From the NCBI GenBank assembly GCA_024233215.1, contig JACKPW010000003.1, positions 372,001 through 436,000 on the forward strand: a DNA stretch of 64,000 nucleotides. Reading direction: 5' to 3'. Positions 1 to 8,105 of this stretch are shown piece after piece (positions within the stretch are counted from its first letter, which is position 1; the number at the start of each line of letters is the position of its first letter). The notes under the pieces are model-generated. The model ran no database searches, was not told where the DNA came from, and worked only from the letters and a program-made list of their open reading frames with translations. This DNA is from Verrucomicrobiales bacterium. Lineage in GTDB: Bacteria; Verrucomicrobiota; Verrucomicrobiia; Limisphaerales; J093. A program made the position numbers and the translations under genes.

Positions 1-94
1 TCAGGAATCCCTCGTCCAAGCCGATGGCCGACTTCAACCCGAACCGGAACATCGGATGATCGTCGGCCAGAATCACGGTGGTCGCATCACTCAT
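1..94 (-). CDS. NarL/FixJ-type response regulator, N-terminal start only (runs off the window)
   Basis: The minus strand opens with ATG at 92-94 and reads MSDATTVILADDHPMFRFGL. This has the acidic pair and His-Pro (DDHP) found at the start of receiver domains of NarL/FixJ regulators; the phosphoacceptor Asp and the LuxR-type output domain would lie outside the window. Its start overlaps the stop of the upstream sensor kinase by 8 bp, so the two are translationally coupled and almost certainly form a cognate pair. Only 31 codons are visible, so the output domain is inferred from the kinase type. Confidence 0.85.
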   Translation of the reverse strand, partial: MSDATTVILADDHPMFRFGLKSAIGLDEGFL

Positions 95-3000
95 CGGTCT
101 GCCTGGTCAGCGGGAGAGTCAGCCAGAGCCGGGTGCCGTGGCCCGGGGCACTGTCGATCTCCATCCGCCCGCCCATGAGCCGAGCACGCTCCCTCATGCC
201 CTGCAACCCCAAACCGACCTTGCCCTGCTGCTCGAGTCGCGTCAGTTCGAAGCCGCGGCCGTTGTCGGAAATCTCCACCTCGATGGCGTCCTGCGTGGGG
301 TGGATCCGGCATTGCAGGCGGGTGGCCTGGGCGTGGCGGATGACGTTGTTCAAGCCTTCCTGGATCAGTCGGTAGAGGTTGATGGAATCGTCCCCGTGCA
401 GCAGGGGGTCCACCTCGCGGACGTCCACCACCACCGCGATCCCGGTCGACGCCTGCAGACGTTCCAACATCAACCGAAGGGCCTTGGTCAGGCCGAGTTG
501 GTCGAGTTCCGCCGGGCGCAGTGCCCGCGAAATCGTCCGCACCTCATTCAGGGCGGTGCCGAGAGCCTCTGCGATCTCGGTGAAGCGTGGTTCCAGCTCG
601 GTGGCGGAGGGCGGCTTCATGGCGCCGAGCAGGGCCAGGTTCTTGGCGACCAGGAGGTTCTGGCCGAGGCCGTCGTGCAGCTCCCCGGCGATCCGTTTGC
701 GCTCCGCTTCCTGGGAGTGGAGCAGTTGGCGCGAGAAGCTCTCCTGCAGGGCGCGGCGCTGTTCCAACTGGCGGAGCCGCCACTGGTAGAAGAGGGTGGC
801 GACCCCGATGAGCAGCATCCACCCGGCGACGTGCACCGAGACGCGCTGCCACCAGGCCGGCAGGGCCGTTACCATCAGACCGGCCCCCTTCTCGTTCCAG
901 ATGCCATGACTGTTGGCGGCGGTGACCCGGAAGCGATGTTGGCCGGGAGGCAGCTTGTGATACGCGGCGGAGCGTTCGGTCCCCGCGTCCTGAGGCGCCG
1001 GATCGACCCCCTCGAGCTGATAGCGGAAGCGGTTCTGGGCGGCGTTATTCAGACCCAGCGCGGTGAAGTGAATCTCCAGGCGGTTGCCTCCCGGCGGGAC
1101 CACGATCCCGCCCTCACGGCGCAGGTCCAACGGTTGATCGTCCAGCCACGCCTCCTCGATGTGGACCAGGGGAATGCCGGTGGTCTTCCGCTCGGCCGCC
1201 CATTCCGGCGGATCGATCACCGCAGCTCCCCGGGCCGTGGCCGCCCAGATCCTCCCGTCTCGCGACTTCATCAGGCCTTTGCCCCAACCGCGACCAGCGA
1301 TGGACGGCAGTCCGCTCGACTGGCCGAACCACTCCACCGCAGGCGCAGTTCCCGGCTGGAAGTCCCGTTTCAACCGGAAGACGCCCTGCGACGGAGTCAA
1401 CCCCCAAAGCCCCCCGACGTTGTCGGACTCCACGGCAATGACTTCCATTGGCCGGTCGGTGTTACCCAACGGCACTTCCCCCCAACCATCCTCCTCCTGT
1501 CGCTGCAGCGCCGGGTTGCGGCCGTACACCCAGGTGCGGAACTCTGGATCGACGTGAATCCCGACCGCGTCCTGACGGAGCAAACGCTCGGAATGCGGCA
1601 GTACCTCCCAGCCGCCGTCCTTAAGCGGTCGCAGCAGCCCGACGCCGAGGGCCAGCGCACGCAGTTGCCCGGTGGCGTTGCCGTGAACCAGAACCGTGCC
1701 CGCCTCGTGGCCGAGGGTTTCCAGCGACTCGCGCAGCAGCCGGCCGTCAGACAGGTGCCACAAACCATCACCACTCCCCGCCCACAAGATGCCGCCGACC
1801 GAAACGAGGCCGTTGAAGTACGGGGCGGGCGCCCCGGACTCCGTGGAGATGACCACCGGTTCGATCCGACCCTCAGCCCATCTCCAGATCTCGCTTCGGC
1901 TGGCCACCCAGACCGGTCCCCGAGGGTCGGCTTCGAGAAGGACGACGGAGGACGGTGTGGGGATCACGGCCAACAGCGTGCCCGTGGGAGAGTAACGCAA
2001 TACCCGGCCTGACTCCGTGAGGGCCCAGAGACATCCTTCCCGGTCTTGTGCCAGGTCCACCGGCTCCGACTTGGCGAGAGGTTCACTGTCCAGAACCCGC
2101 CGGAAGGGAGCCCGACGCAATTGATACAGGCCACCCCGCGCGCCCACCCAGACGTTGTTCTCGTGGTCGCAGCAAACCGCGCCGATCCCAAAGCCGTCCG
2201 GTGTCACGAGGCCGGGCAAGTCCAGCTGGATGAGCTGGCCGGCAGCAGTGGCCACCCACAAGCCGGCCTGCCGTGAGCCGATCCAGACATTGCCCAGTCG
2301 GTCTGCGGCCGCCCGCTGCAGCAGGATCCCCGCCGGCAACGTGGGTGAGAACGCCTGACACAACCTCCAGCGCGCACCCTCAAGCCGAAACACCCCGCCT
2401 TGGCCCACGACCCCGGAACCCCCGTCAGGAAACCGGAAAAACATGCTGGCCTGCGCCGCCGCCTCCCCGTCGCGAACGGGCAGCTTCTCGACTACCGCCC
2501 GATCCCCTTCCGCCCGGTGCAGCTTCCCCGCGTGCCAGAACCACAGGGAACCCTCGGACCCAAGACAGGACTGCGTCTCGAAACCGAGTTCCGAAGGCAT
2601 GGCCCGCCTCGACGGCTCGCCCCCGTCCACACGGTCCAGGATGCCCCCTTTGCCGTCCTCCCACTGGGACAGCCAGACCGCTCCCTCCGGGCTTTCACAC
2701 ACTCCGAACGGGGCGGGCGTGTGGGGACTACGACCGCGCGAGATGTATTCTCCCCGCTCGAGCACCCCCAAGGTCCGGTGGGAATTCCAGACCCACAATC
2801 GGCCACGGGAATCGCAGACAATGCCATCCATCGCCTCCGGCTTGCCGTCCTCGTCACGGATGAGCAGGGAATGAAATCGGAATCCGTCAAACCGGCCCAC
2901 TCCCCAGGAAGTCGGCCACCAGAGGTAGCCATCCGGAGTCTGGGCGAGAAAATCGATGAAGCTGGCCGGCAACCCGTCCTCCACCGTCCAGAGCCGGAGT

Positions 3001-3158
3001 GAGTAGCCCAGTTCGGCAGGCTGGATGCCATCCGACGACCGGGCCACCGGGGGGGCGAGACAGAGCCAGAGCGCTAGCGACCACGTCAGACGCCCTCGGT
3101 GGCGCCTCCCGACGAAGCAGCAACCACGCCGAACCACGCGCTGTATCGACCCGGTCAT
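87..3158 (-). CDS. Hybrid two-component sensor histidine kinase: signal peptide, Reg_prop beta-propeller, Y_Y_Y domain, HisKA_3, HATPase
   Basis: About 1023 aa from the ATG at 3158. An ATG at 3293 adds 45 residues without a better ribosome site; I prefer 3158 because a secretion signal follows. The order is a signal peptide, a long extracytoplasmic propeller (repeated VWxGxxxGL-like blades, residues 45-670), a Y_Y_Y domain (about 675-765), one membrane helix (about 775-797) and a cytoplasmic kinase core. The H-box contains ERKRIAGELHDGLGQN with the phosphorylated His near 828; the N-box lies near 937 and the DNGRGFE ATP-lid motif near 966. This layout is typical of polysaccharide-sensing regulators in Bacteroidota and Verrucomicrobiota. 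It should phosphorylate the regulator that begins at 94. The ligand is unknown. Confidence 0.95.
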   Translation of the reverse strand: MTGSIQRVVRRGCCFVGRRHRGRLTWSLALWLCLAPPVARSSDGIQPAELGYSLRLWTVEDGLPASFIDFLAQTPDGYLWWPTSWGVGRFDGFRFHSLLIRDEDGKPEAMDGIVCDSRGRLWVWNSHRTLGVLERGEYISRGRSPHTPAPFGVCESPEGAVWLSQWEDGKGGILDRVDGGEPSRRAMPSELGFETQSCLGSEGSLWFWHAGKLHRAEGDRAVVEKLPVRDGEAAAQASMFFRFPDGGSGVVGQGGVFRLEGARWRLCQAFSPTLPAGILLQRAAADRLGNVWIGSRQAGLWVATAAGQLIQLDLPGLVTPDGFGIGAVCCDHENNVWVGARGGLYQLRRAPFRRVLDSEPLAKSEPVDLAQDREGCLWALTESGRVLRYSPTGTLLAVIPTPSSVVLLEADPRGPVWVASRSEIWRWAEGRIEPVVISTESGAPAPYFNGLVSVGGILWAGSGDGLWHLSDGRLLRESLETLGHEAGTVLVHGNATGQLRALALGVGLLRPLKDGGWEVLPHSERLLRQDAVGIHVDPEFRTWVYGRNPALQRQEEDGWGEVPLGNTDRPMEVIAVESDNVGGLWGLTPSQGVFRLKRDFQPGTAPAVEWFGQSSGLPSIAGRGWGKGLMKSRDGRIWAATARGAAVIDPPEWAAERKTTGIPLVHIEEAWLDDQPLDLRREGGIVVPPGGNRLEIHFTALGLNNAAQNRFRYQLEGVDPAPQDAGTERSAAYHKLPPGQHRFRVTAANSHGIWNEKGAGLMVTALPAWWQRVSVHVAGWMLLIGVATLFYQWRLRQLEQRRALQESFSRQLLHSQEAERKRIAGELHDGLGQNLLVAKNLALLGAMKPPSATELEPRFTEIAEALGTALNEVRTISRALRPAELDQLGLTKALRLMLERLQASTGIAVVVDVREVDPLLHGDDSINLYRLIQEGLNNVIRHAQATRLQCRIHPTQDAIEVEISDNGRGFELTRLEQQGKVGLGLQGMRERARLMGGRMEIDSAPGHGTRLWLTLPLTRQTDE

Positions 3159-3448
3159 TTGGACGGGCTCGGAAGATGCCCTGTGGAACAGGGCCAGAAC
3201 AGGCAAAAAGAACCCTCGCTTCACAGCCGCAACGGACTTGCGAGCACGGTCGGGATCCGTGAACGGAGCTATTCGGGTCCTGGATCTTTCCACCGTCCGC
3301 GCGCGGAGGCGGGATCGTGGGACGGTCGAGACATCCGGATTCTCCGCAGCGGACGACGGTATGGAGACGTCGCGGGGAAGCCGCTATGCGGTCCTCACCG
3401 ACGAGGGACCCTCGGGTCGGCGGCCGAACATGGAGTCGCAACACGAAG

Positions 3449-3492
3449 TTGACGATACGTCATAATGGCACTATATGGTGTTTTATTATGAC
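3449..3492 (+). promoter_or_regulatory. Sigma-70-type promoter inside an inverted repeat, start codon included
   Basis: TTGACG (3449-3454) and TATATG (3472-3477) are separated by 17 bp. An 8-bp inverted repeat, GTCATAAT (3459-3466) and ATTATGAC (3485-3492), brackets the -10 box and includes the ATG of the downstream ATPase (3488). Transcription should start near 3484, so the mRNA would be almost leaderless. The repeat could be an operator. This is read from sequence only. Confidence 0.55.
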
Positions 3493-4708
3493 ACATTACC
3501 TTCCCCGTGAAATCACCCCGCGCCTGATCCGGGCGTTGCGTCGGTTGCCAATCGTGGTGCTCTCGGGGCTGCGGCAGACCGGCAAGAGCACCCTGCTGCA
3601 AAACGAGGAGGAGCTTGCCCGTGGCCACGCCTACCGAACCTTGGACGACTTCGCCACATTGAAAGCGGCGCAGGGCAATCCGGAGTCGTTGCTGGAAGGA
3701 GCCGTGATGCTCGATGAGGTGCAGCGGTGTCCGGAACTTCTGGTCGCGCTGAAGCGTACCGTGGACAAGCGCCGCCAGCCAGGGAGGTTCCTGCTTTCCG
3801 GTTCGGCCAATCTGGCCCTGCTCGGCCGGGTCTCCGAAACCCTGGCGGGTCGTGCGGCCTACATCGCACTCCATCCCATGACCCGACGCGAACAGCGCGG
3901 CGGGACGACCCGGGAGCCAGTGCTCGTCAACTTCCTCAACTCCTCGACCCTTCCTTCCGGGAAAGCCGAGCCGCTCGCGGAGGCGGAGGTGTTGCGGGGC
4001 GGCCTGCCGCCGGCTTGCCTGGGTGACTCGGAAGGCGTTGAGGAGTGGTTCCGGGGTTACGTGCAGACCTACGTCGAGCGAGACGTGCGGCAGCTTTCGG
4101 CGATCACCGATCTGCTGGCCTTCCGCACGCTGGCCCAGCTGGCGGCCTTGCGTTCGGGACAGGTGCTGGTCATCAGCAGCCTGGCCCGGGATGCCAAGCT
4201 TAATGCGGTGACGGCGGGTCGCTACCTGGATCTGCTGGAGGCTTCCTTCCTCATTCACCGGCTCCCGCCGTTTCTGAAGAACCGGAGTTCCCGCCTGGTG
4301 AAGTCGCCAAAACTGCACTTCACCGACAGCGGGTTGGCGGCGCATCTGGCGGGTGTCACCTCGCTTGAACCGGGGCAGGACGACCTGCTGCGCGGCGCCT
4401 TGTTCGAGACCTACATGGCGCAGAACCTGGCTGCTTTGCTGGAAGCGCACCTCCCCGACGCACGTTTGGGCTACTGGCACGAGCAGGGGCGGCATGAAGT
4501 GGATTTCGTGATCGAACTGGGGCGGCGGGTGATGGCCATTGAGGTCAAGGCTGCCACCCGTTGGGGCGAGAACGACCTGTCGGGTCTGCGCACCTTTCTG
4601 GAACGCACGCCGACCTGCGTTGCCGCGGTGCTTGCCTACAACGGTCGGGAGGCTGTCGAATTGGGCAAGAGGCTCTTCGCCATTCCGATGGGACATCTGC
4701 TGGCGTAG
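3488..4708 (+). CDS. AAA_14/DUF4143 family ATPase with C-terminal nuclease-like domain
   Basis: 406 aa. The Walker A motif GLRQTGKST lies at residues 27-35 and the Walker B motif VMLDEVQ near 79-85; the GSANLAL stretch near 118 corresponds to sensor 1. The C-terminal half is DUF4143-like and ends with HEVDFVIE and AIEVKA, the D...ExK pattern of a PD-(D/E)XK fold. Proteins of this family are very common, stand alone and have no firmly assigned role; toxin-antitoxin-like or defence roles have been suggested. I chose ATG 3488 because the promoter lies immediately upstream; open frame continues back to 3317, but that ATG would lie upstream of the promoter. No operon partner is visible. Confidence 0.85.
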   Translation: MTHYLPREITPRLIRALRRLPIVVLSGLRQTGKSTLLQNEEELARGHAYRTLDDFATLKAAQGNPESLLEGAVMLDEVQRCPELLVALKRTVDKRRQPGRFLLSGSANLALLGRVSETLAGRAAYIALHPMTRREQRGGTTREPVLVNFLNSSTLPSGKAEPLAEAEVLRGGLPPACLGDSEGVEEWFRGYVQTYVERDVRQLSAITDLLAFRTLAQLAALRSGQVLVISSLARDAKLNAVTAGRYLDLLEASFLIHRLPPFLKNRSSRLVKSPKLHFTDSGLAAHLAGVTSLEPGQDDLLRGALFETYMAQNLAALLEAHLPDARLGYWHEQGRHEVDFVIELGRRVMAIEVKAATRWGENDLSGLRTFLERTPTCVAAVLAYNGREAVELGKRLFAIPMGHLLA

Positions 4709-5290
4709 CCCGGCCTTGAGACCGCTCCTTCAGCCACACCTTATGGACTCCTCTCCCGCCGTCGGCTTGCGCTCTCACCTTTCGCAGGCGGAGCCTTGCC
4801 GCGCGCCTTGGCGTCCACCGAGCGGGATTCAAGGATTCGCCTACCCCAGATCTGATACTCTATCTGATACCGGATGCCCAAAAATGGGCCCACGTGAGTC
4901 CCAGAGAGTCCACCAAACGATCCTGCAAGGCCTTGCAGCGTGGGAATTTAGGGTACTCCAGTCCATTTGAGTCCACGTGGGGGAAATCAGTGGACAGCGA
5001 TTATGAGTCGCCTGCTCTAACCACTGAGCTACGGGCCCTATATATAATTGATGGACAATGACTTGTGGACTCACTGTGTTTCTCCACAAATTGCGCGATG
5101 ATACCGCTGTCACAAACGGAAGTCCTCCCCGCATCATGGGACAGAGCGGTCAGTGGCACAAACCGTGAGTGGCCGATCACAGTCATCACCGTCCATCGAG
5201 CACCCACTCTGTTCGCTCCCAAGCGGAGGACAAGCTTATTCGGCAGCTGAGTCGAAGGTCCCACCGCAGTCAGTCCTGTACACCGGGTTG
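4709..5290. other. Intergenic scar region with tRNA fragment and short repeats
   Basis: No gene is supported here. The stretch holds repeated TCTGATAC words (about 4850-4870), the hairpin-forming CCCAAAAATGGG, several GAGTCC words (4895-4972), the palindrome TGCAAGGCCTTGCA near 4924-4937 and the 5' half of a tRNA. Clusters of short repeats next to a broken tRNA look like the arm sites of an integrase, so this may be the edge of an old insertion. Confidence 0.4.
4996..5038 (-). pseudogene. tRNA-Met(CAU) fragment, 5' half only
   Basis: Read on the minus strand from 5038, the sequence gives acceptor GGGCCCG, a full D arm and an anticodon arm with loop CTCATAA (anticodon CAT). After GCGACTCATAATCGCT the sequence no longer forms a T arm or a pairing 3' acceptor strand. 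The break in the anticodon-stem region is a usual crossover point for tRNA-targeting integrases. It is unlikely to be functional. Confidence 0.75.
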
Positions 5291-5968
5291 CTATGCCCGC
5301 TCGGTCCGGACCATATCCGACCCAAGGACGGCCACCGGTAGCACGCCCTTGGCTTTCACGTTGAGCGGATTGACATCCGAGCCGGGCTTGATGTCCACGT
5401 CTCCAGCGATTAGTTCATAGCCGTAGGCTTGGATCTCCGACACTGAAAAGGCCCCATCGCTTTGAGGCGGGACCTTGCCGCTGAAACGCAGCGCCGACGC
5501 GATGATCGGTGCAGGCAGGATGTACTGCTCGGTCTCGTCCTGCGGGTTGGGGCGGGTCTGCATCCCGAAGACGTTGACCCCATTGACGAAGTCCGCGTTC
5601 GGGACGTCCCACGCAGTCTTCCACAGCCCGTCTTGGGGATCGTAGTATTCCAGAAGATAGGCGTCGTTATCATCGGCCTGCACCACCAAGGACTCGATGG
5701 TGAAGGTGCCCAGGAGGTCGATTTCGACCGTCGCTCCCGGGGAGTCTCCTTCGGTCCACCAGATGGTGCCTCCGTACCAAACCGTACCTGCCGGAACGAA
5801 CAGGCCATCGGTGACAGTGGCGGCTGGGGAAGTGTATCCAGGGTAGTAGGTCCCGCCAGAAGTGAAGAACGACCCGTTCAAAGTGACGGGCTTGTTCAGC
5901 GTGACGTTCGAGGCGTGTGAGGTCGCCAGAACAAGGGTGGCGACCCCCAACATGCATGTGATCTTCAT
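5291..5968 (-). CDS. Secreted discoidin-like (F5/8 C-like) protein, probably truncated at the C-terminus
   Basis: 225 aa from ATG 5968, which begins MKITCMLGVATLVLATSHAS, a clear signal peptide. An upstream in-frame ATG at 6079 would bury it. The middle resembles a beta-sandwich binding domain (asymmetric WWTEGDSPG, VEIDLLGTFTIESLVVQADD, ALRFSG). The tail reads DVDIKPGSDVNPLNVKAKGV, a motif known from many bacterial secreted proteins, where it normally continues another 60-80 residues. Here it stops soon after VAVLGSD, about 250 bp from the tRNA-Met fragment, which suggests the 3' end was lost at the scar. A carbohydrate-binding role is inferred. Confidence 0.65.
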   Translation of the reverse strand: MKITCMLGVATLVLATSHASNVTLNKPVTLNGSFFTSGGTYYPGYTSPAATVTDGLFVPAGTVWYGGTIWWTEGDSPGATVEIDLLGTFTIESLVVQADDNDAYLLEYYDPQDGLWKTAWDVPNADFVNGVNVFGMQTRPNPQDETEQYILPAPIIASALRFSGKVPPQSDGAFSVSEIQAYGYELIAGDVDIKPGSDVNPLNVKAKGVLPVAVLGSDMVRTERA

Positions 5969-6153
5969 TTGAGTTATTCTGTATCGCTTAAACCAGTTGC
6001 TGGCCAAGGCACTACGATCTGCAGTGCGAAAACCCACCAGCACCACAGGGTATGCGACGGGATAGCAGAAAGCAAGCATACGTAATAGAACGCATGCACT
6101 ACGCTAACCGTAATCCAACGACTTCCCGTCCATCGAAGACCGGCTGCGTCCAC

Positions 6154-6430
6154 TTATGCGGTCGCTCCAGAACTGATCCCCCAAAACTCCGCCGCCTGCT
6201 CCCGCGTGACCAGCTCCCGATAGTGCGTCAGCAACACCTGCGGGCTGTTCCCGAGTTCGAGGGCGACCGCGGCGGCGTCTTTCCGCAGGGCAAGGAGCTG
6301 TGAAGCCGCCGTGTGGCGCAGGACATCCTGCGGCCACGCCTTGAAACCGAGGCGATCCCGCATCGCCCGGAGCCAGCGGCGGCGGGACACGGACGGGACC
6401 GGGAGGTCCGCCTTCAGCTTGCGGGCCAGG
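6154..6430 (-). pseudogene. Tyrosine integrase, C-terminal remnant
   Basis: The frame ending at 6154 keeps the integrase C-terminal catalytic region: LRHTAASQ with the His-x-x-Arg-type motif and LLTHYREL with the nucleophilic Tyr. From 6181 to 6430 it is nearly identical to 30717-30966 of the intact integrase at 30696-31832. Upstream of about 6430 the similarity ends. The matching N-terminal piece lies at 7908-7954, with lpxD in between. It cannot make an active enzyme. Confidence 0.85.
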
Positions 6431-6500
6431 GCTACCCCTGCCTCCCGCACCGCTCCCTCCTTGGCCCCCTGGGCGCTTTCCCCTTTGGCCTGAGGTCCGT

Positions 6501-7535
6501 TCAGGAAGCCGCAGAAGGCTTGACGTTGGCTGAGCGGATCAGGTCGGGGAGTCTCTTCAGAGCGGCCCATTGGCGCAGGGTTTGGCGGTAATCTGCGGCC
6601 GGGTAGCCAACCACGGTTTGCCCGGCGGGTACATCAGCCCCCACCGCCGATGCGCCGCCAATGCGCGCTCCGCTACCGATGGTAATGTGGTCCTTGAGAG
6701 CGACGCACCCCGCGATCACAACACCATCGCCCAGCGTAACCGACCCGGCGACCGCGGTACAGGCGGCGATCACGCAGCATGATCCGATTCGGCAGTTGTG
6801 GCCAATTTGCACCAGGTTGTCGATCTTGGTGCCCGCCCCGATCGTGGTGGCGCTGAACTTCCCGCGGTCGACGCAACTGTTCGCGCCGATCTCCACGCCA
6901 TCACCGAGGACGACCGTTCCGATTTGCGGGATCTTGACCAGGCTGCGGCCGTCCAGGGAAGGGCGGTAGCCGAAGCCATCGGCGCCGATGGAGACGTTCG
7001 CGTGGAGGATGCAGCCGTTGCCGATGCGGCAGCGCTCGCGGACGACCACACCAGGCCACAGGATGCATCGGGTGCCGACCACGGAGTGATCCAGCACGGT
7101 CACGTTGGCATACAGGCGTGTTCCCGCGCCGATCTCAGCGCCGGGCCCGACGTAGCATCCCGGGCCGACCGACACTCCGTCCCCGAGGATCGCGGTGGCA
7201 TCGACGGCTGCTTGCGGATGGACTCCTGCGGAGCCCACCGGCACCGGGGGCTGAAACATGGCCAACACCTCGGCCATGGCCAGATCAGCGCTGGGCACCC
7301 GGATCAGAGCTCGACCGGGCCCCGGGTCGACGGCGAGATCCTGATTCACGAGTGCCGCCGATGCGCGGGAATCGTTCCACAGGGGCACGTACTGCTTGCC
7401 GCCAATGAAGGTCAGGTGGTTCGCTTTGGCCGACTCGATTTCCTCGATCCCGCTGATGGCGATCGTCGGGTCACCCACGACGAGTCCGGAGATCCTCTCC
7501 GCGATGGTTTGGATGGTGAGGCTAATGGTGTTCAC
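6501..7535 (-). CDS. lpxD: UDP-3-O-(3-hydroxyacyl)glucosamine N-acyltransferase
   Basis: 344 aa from GTG 7535 (VNTISLTIQTIAERISGLVV); an ATG at 7586 adds 17 less conserved residues. LpxD adds the N-linked acyl chain in lipid A synthesis, in the cytoplasm. An N-terminal uridine-binding domain (residues 1-100) is followed by a left-handed beta helix of hexapeptide repeats (about 105-310). The motif DNLVQIGHNCRIG carries the catalytic His, and the HANVSIGADGFGY stretch is family-typical. Length is normal. The position is odd: it lies between two fragments of one integrase gene, with no other lipid A genes nearby, so it is either a second copy brought in by rearrangement or the resident gene displaced by it. 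Confidence 0.93.
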   Translation of the reverse strand: MNTISLTIQTIAERISGLVVGDPTIAISGIEEIESAKANHLTFIGGKQYVPLWNDSRASAALVNQDLAVDPGPGRALIRVPSADLAMAEVLAMFQPPVPVGSAGVHPQAAVDATAILGDGVSVGPGCYVGPGAEIGAGTRLYANVTVLDHSVVGTRCILWPGVVVRERCRIGNGCILHANVSIGADGFGYRPSLDGRSLVKIPQIGTVVLGDGVEIGANSCVDRGKFSATTIGAGTKIDNLVQIGHNCRIGSCCVIAACTAVAGSVTLGDGVVIAGCVALKDHITIGSGARIGGASAVGADVPAGQTVVGYPAADYRQTLRQWAALKRLPDLIRSANVKPSAAS

Positions 7536-7907
7536 GGCAGGTCGGTGTCTGCGGATGTTGAGTCCGGTTGAAGCTCCGCGATCCACGGAGCAGCGAACGA
7601 CAATTGATTTCCTTGCGAGTATCCCGGCCAGAAGATGGCGCGGAGACGACGAATGCTCTCGGCCGCAATTCTGTCCCGGGATTGATCGTCATGGGCGCCA
7701 TCTTCTTGAGTTCCTGATTCGCTTCGAGTCTACGGCACGGGTGGCCTGGAAACACAGAATAATGGGCTCCCTCCTAACAAATGGGGCGAGCAGACGCCAG
7801 GGTAGATCGTCACCGATGCCAGCCAGCCGGAAGGGTCAGACAGTGCCGGCGGATTCCGCAGGACGCTGCACTTACACGCGCCGGCGTGTCGGTGCCCCGG
7901 TATTGGG

Positions 7908-7954
7908 TAAACCGTCAGCATGGTGCCAAACAGTGCCACATTTTCTTCCGACAA
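7908..7954 (-). pseudogene. Tyrosine integrase, N-terminal remnant
   Basis: From ATG 7954 the minus strand reads MSEENVALFGTMLTV, matching the first 15 residues of the intact integrase (MSEENQALFGTVLTL at 31832). The similarity then stops and the frame becomes unrelated. The upstream DNA (7955-8105) is also shared with the intact copy, which shows that this is the true 5' end of the same kind of gene. Confidence 0.75.
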
Positions 7955-8105
7955 CTTCGGAAAAGTCCAGGGAAACTCACGACAACTCGGGTATTTCGGG
8001 AACCTGAAAAAAAGGTCCTAAGCCCTTGGCGATCAACGCAAAGCCTTGGTGGGAAAGGTGGTGGGCGATACAGGACTCGAACCTGTGACCCGCTCCGTGT
8101 AAAGG
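7923..8105. repeat. Left direct repeat / attachment region of the 23.9-kb element
   Basis: 183 bp that align without gaps to 31801-31983, with about ten mismatches by eye. The last 47 bp (8059-8105) are identical and are the 3' part of a tRNA-Val gene; the repeat ends at GTGTAAAGG, within the anticodon loop. The shared part also includes the start of an integrase gene and its upstream DNA, so this is more than a simple att core: it is the edge of an older related element. Confidence 0.85.
8059..8105 (-). pseudogene. tRNA-Val(UAC) 3' fragment (attL side)
   Basis: It contains the anticodon loop, variable region, T arm (GGTTCGAATCC) and acceptor strand with encoded CCA, but the D arm and 5' acceptor strand are missing; past 8105 the sequence becomes element DNA. 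Identical to positions 31937-31983 of the intact gene. It is left over from integration. Confidence 0.85.

Noticed and set aside
78..2012. Long open frame antisense to the sensor kinase
   Set aside because: Composition is that of a GC-rich shadow frame; the opposite strand encodes an unmistakable histidine kinase.
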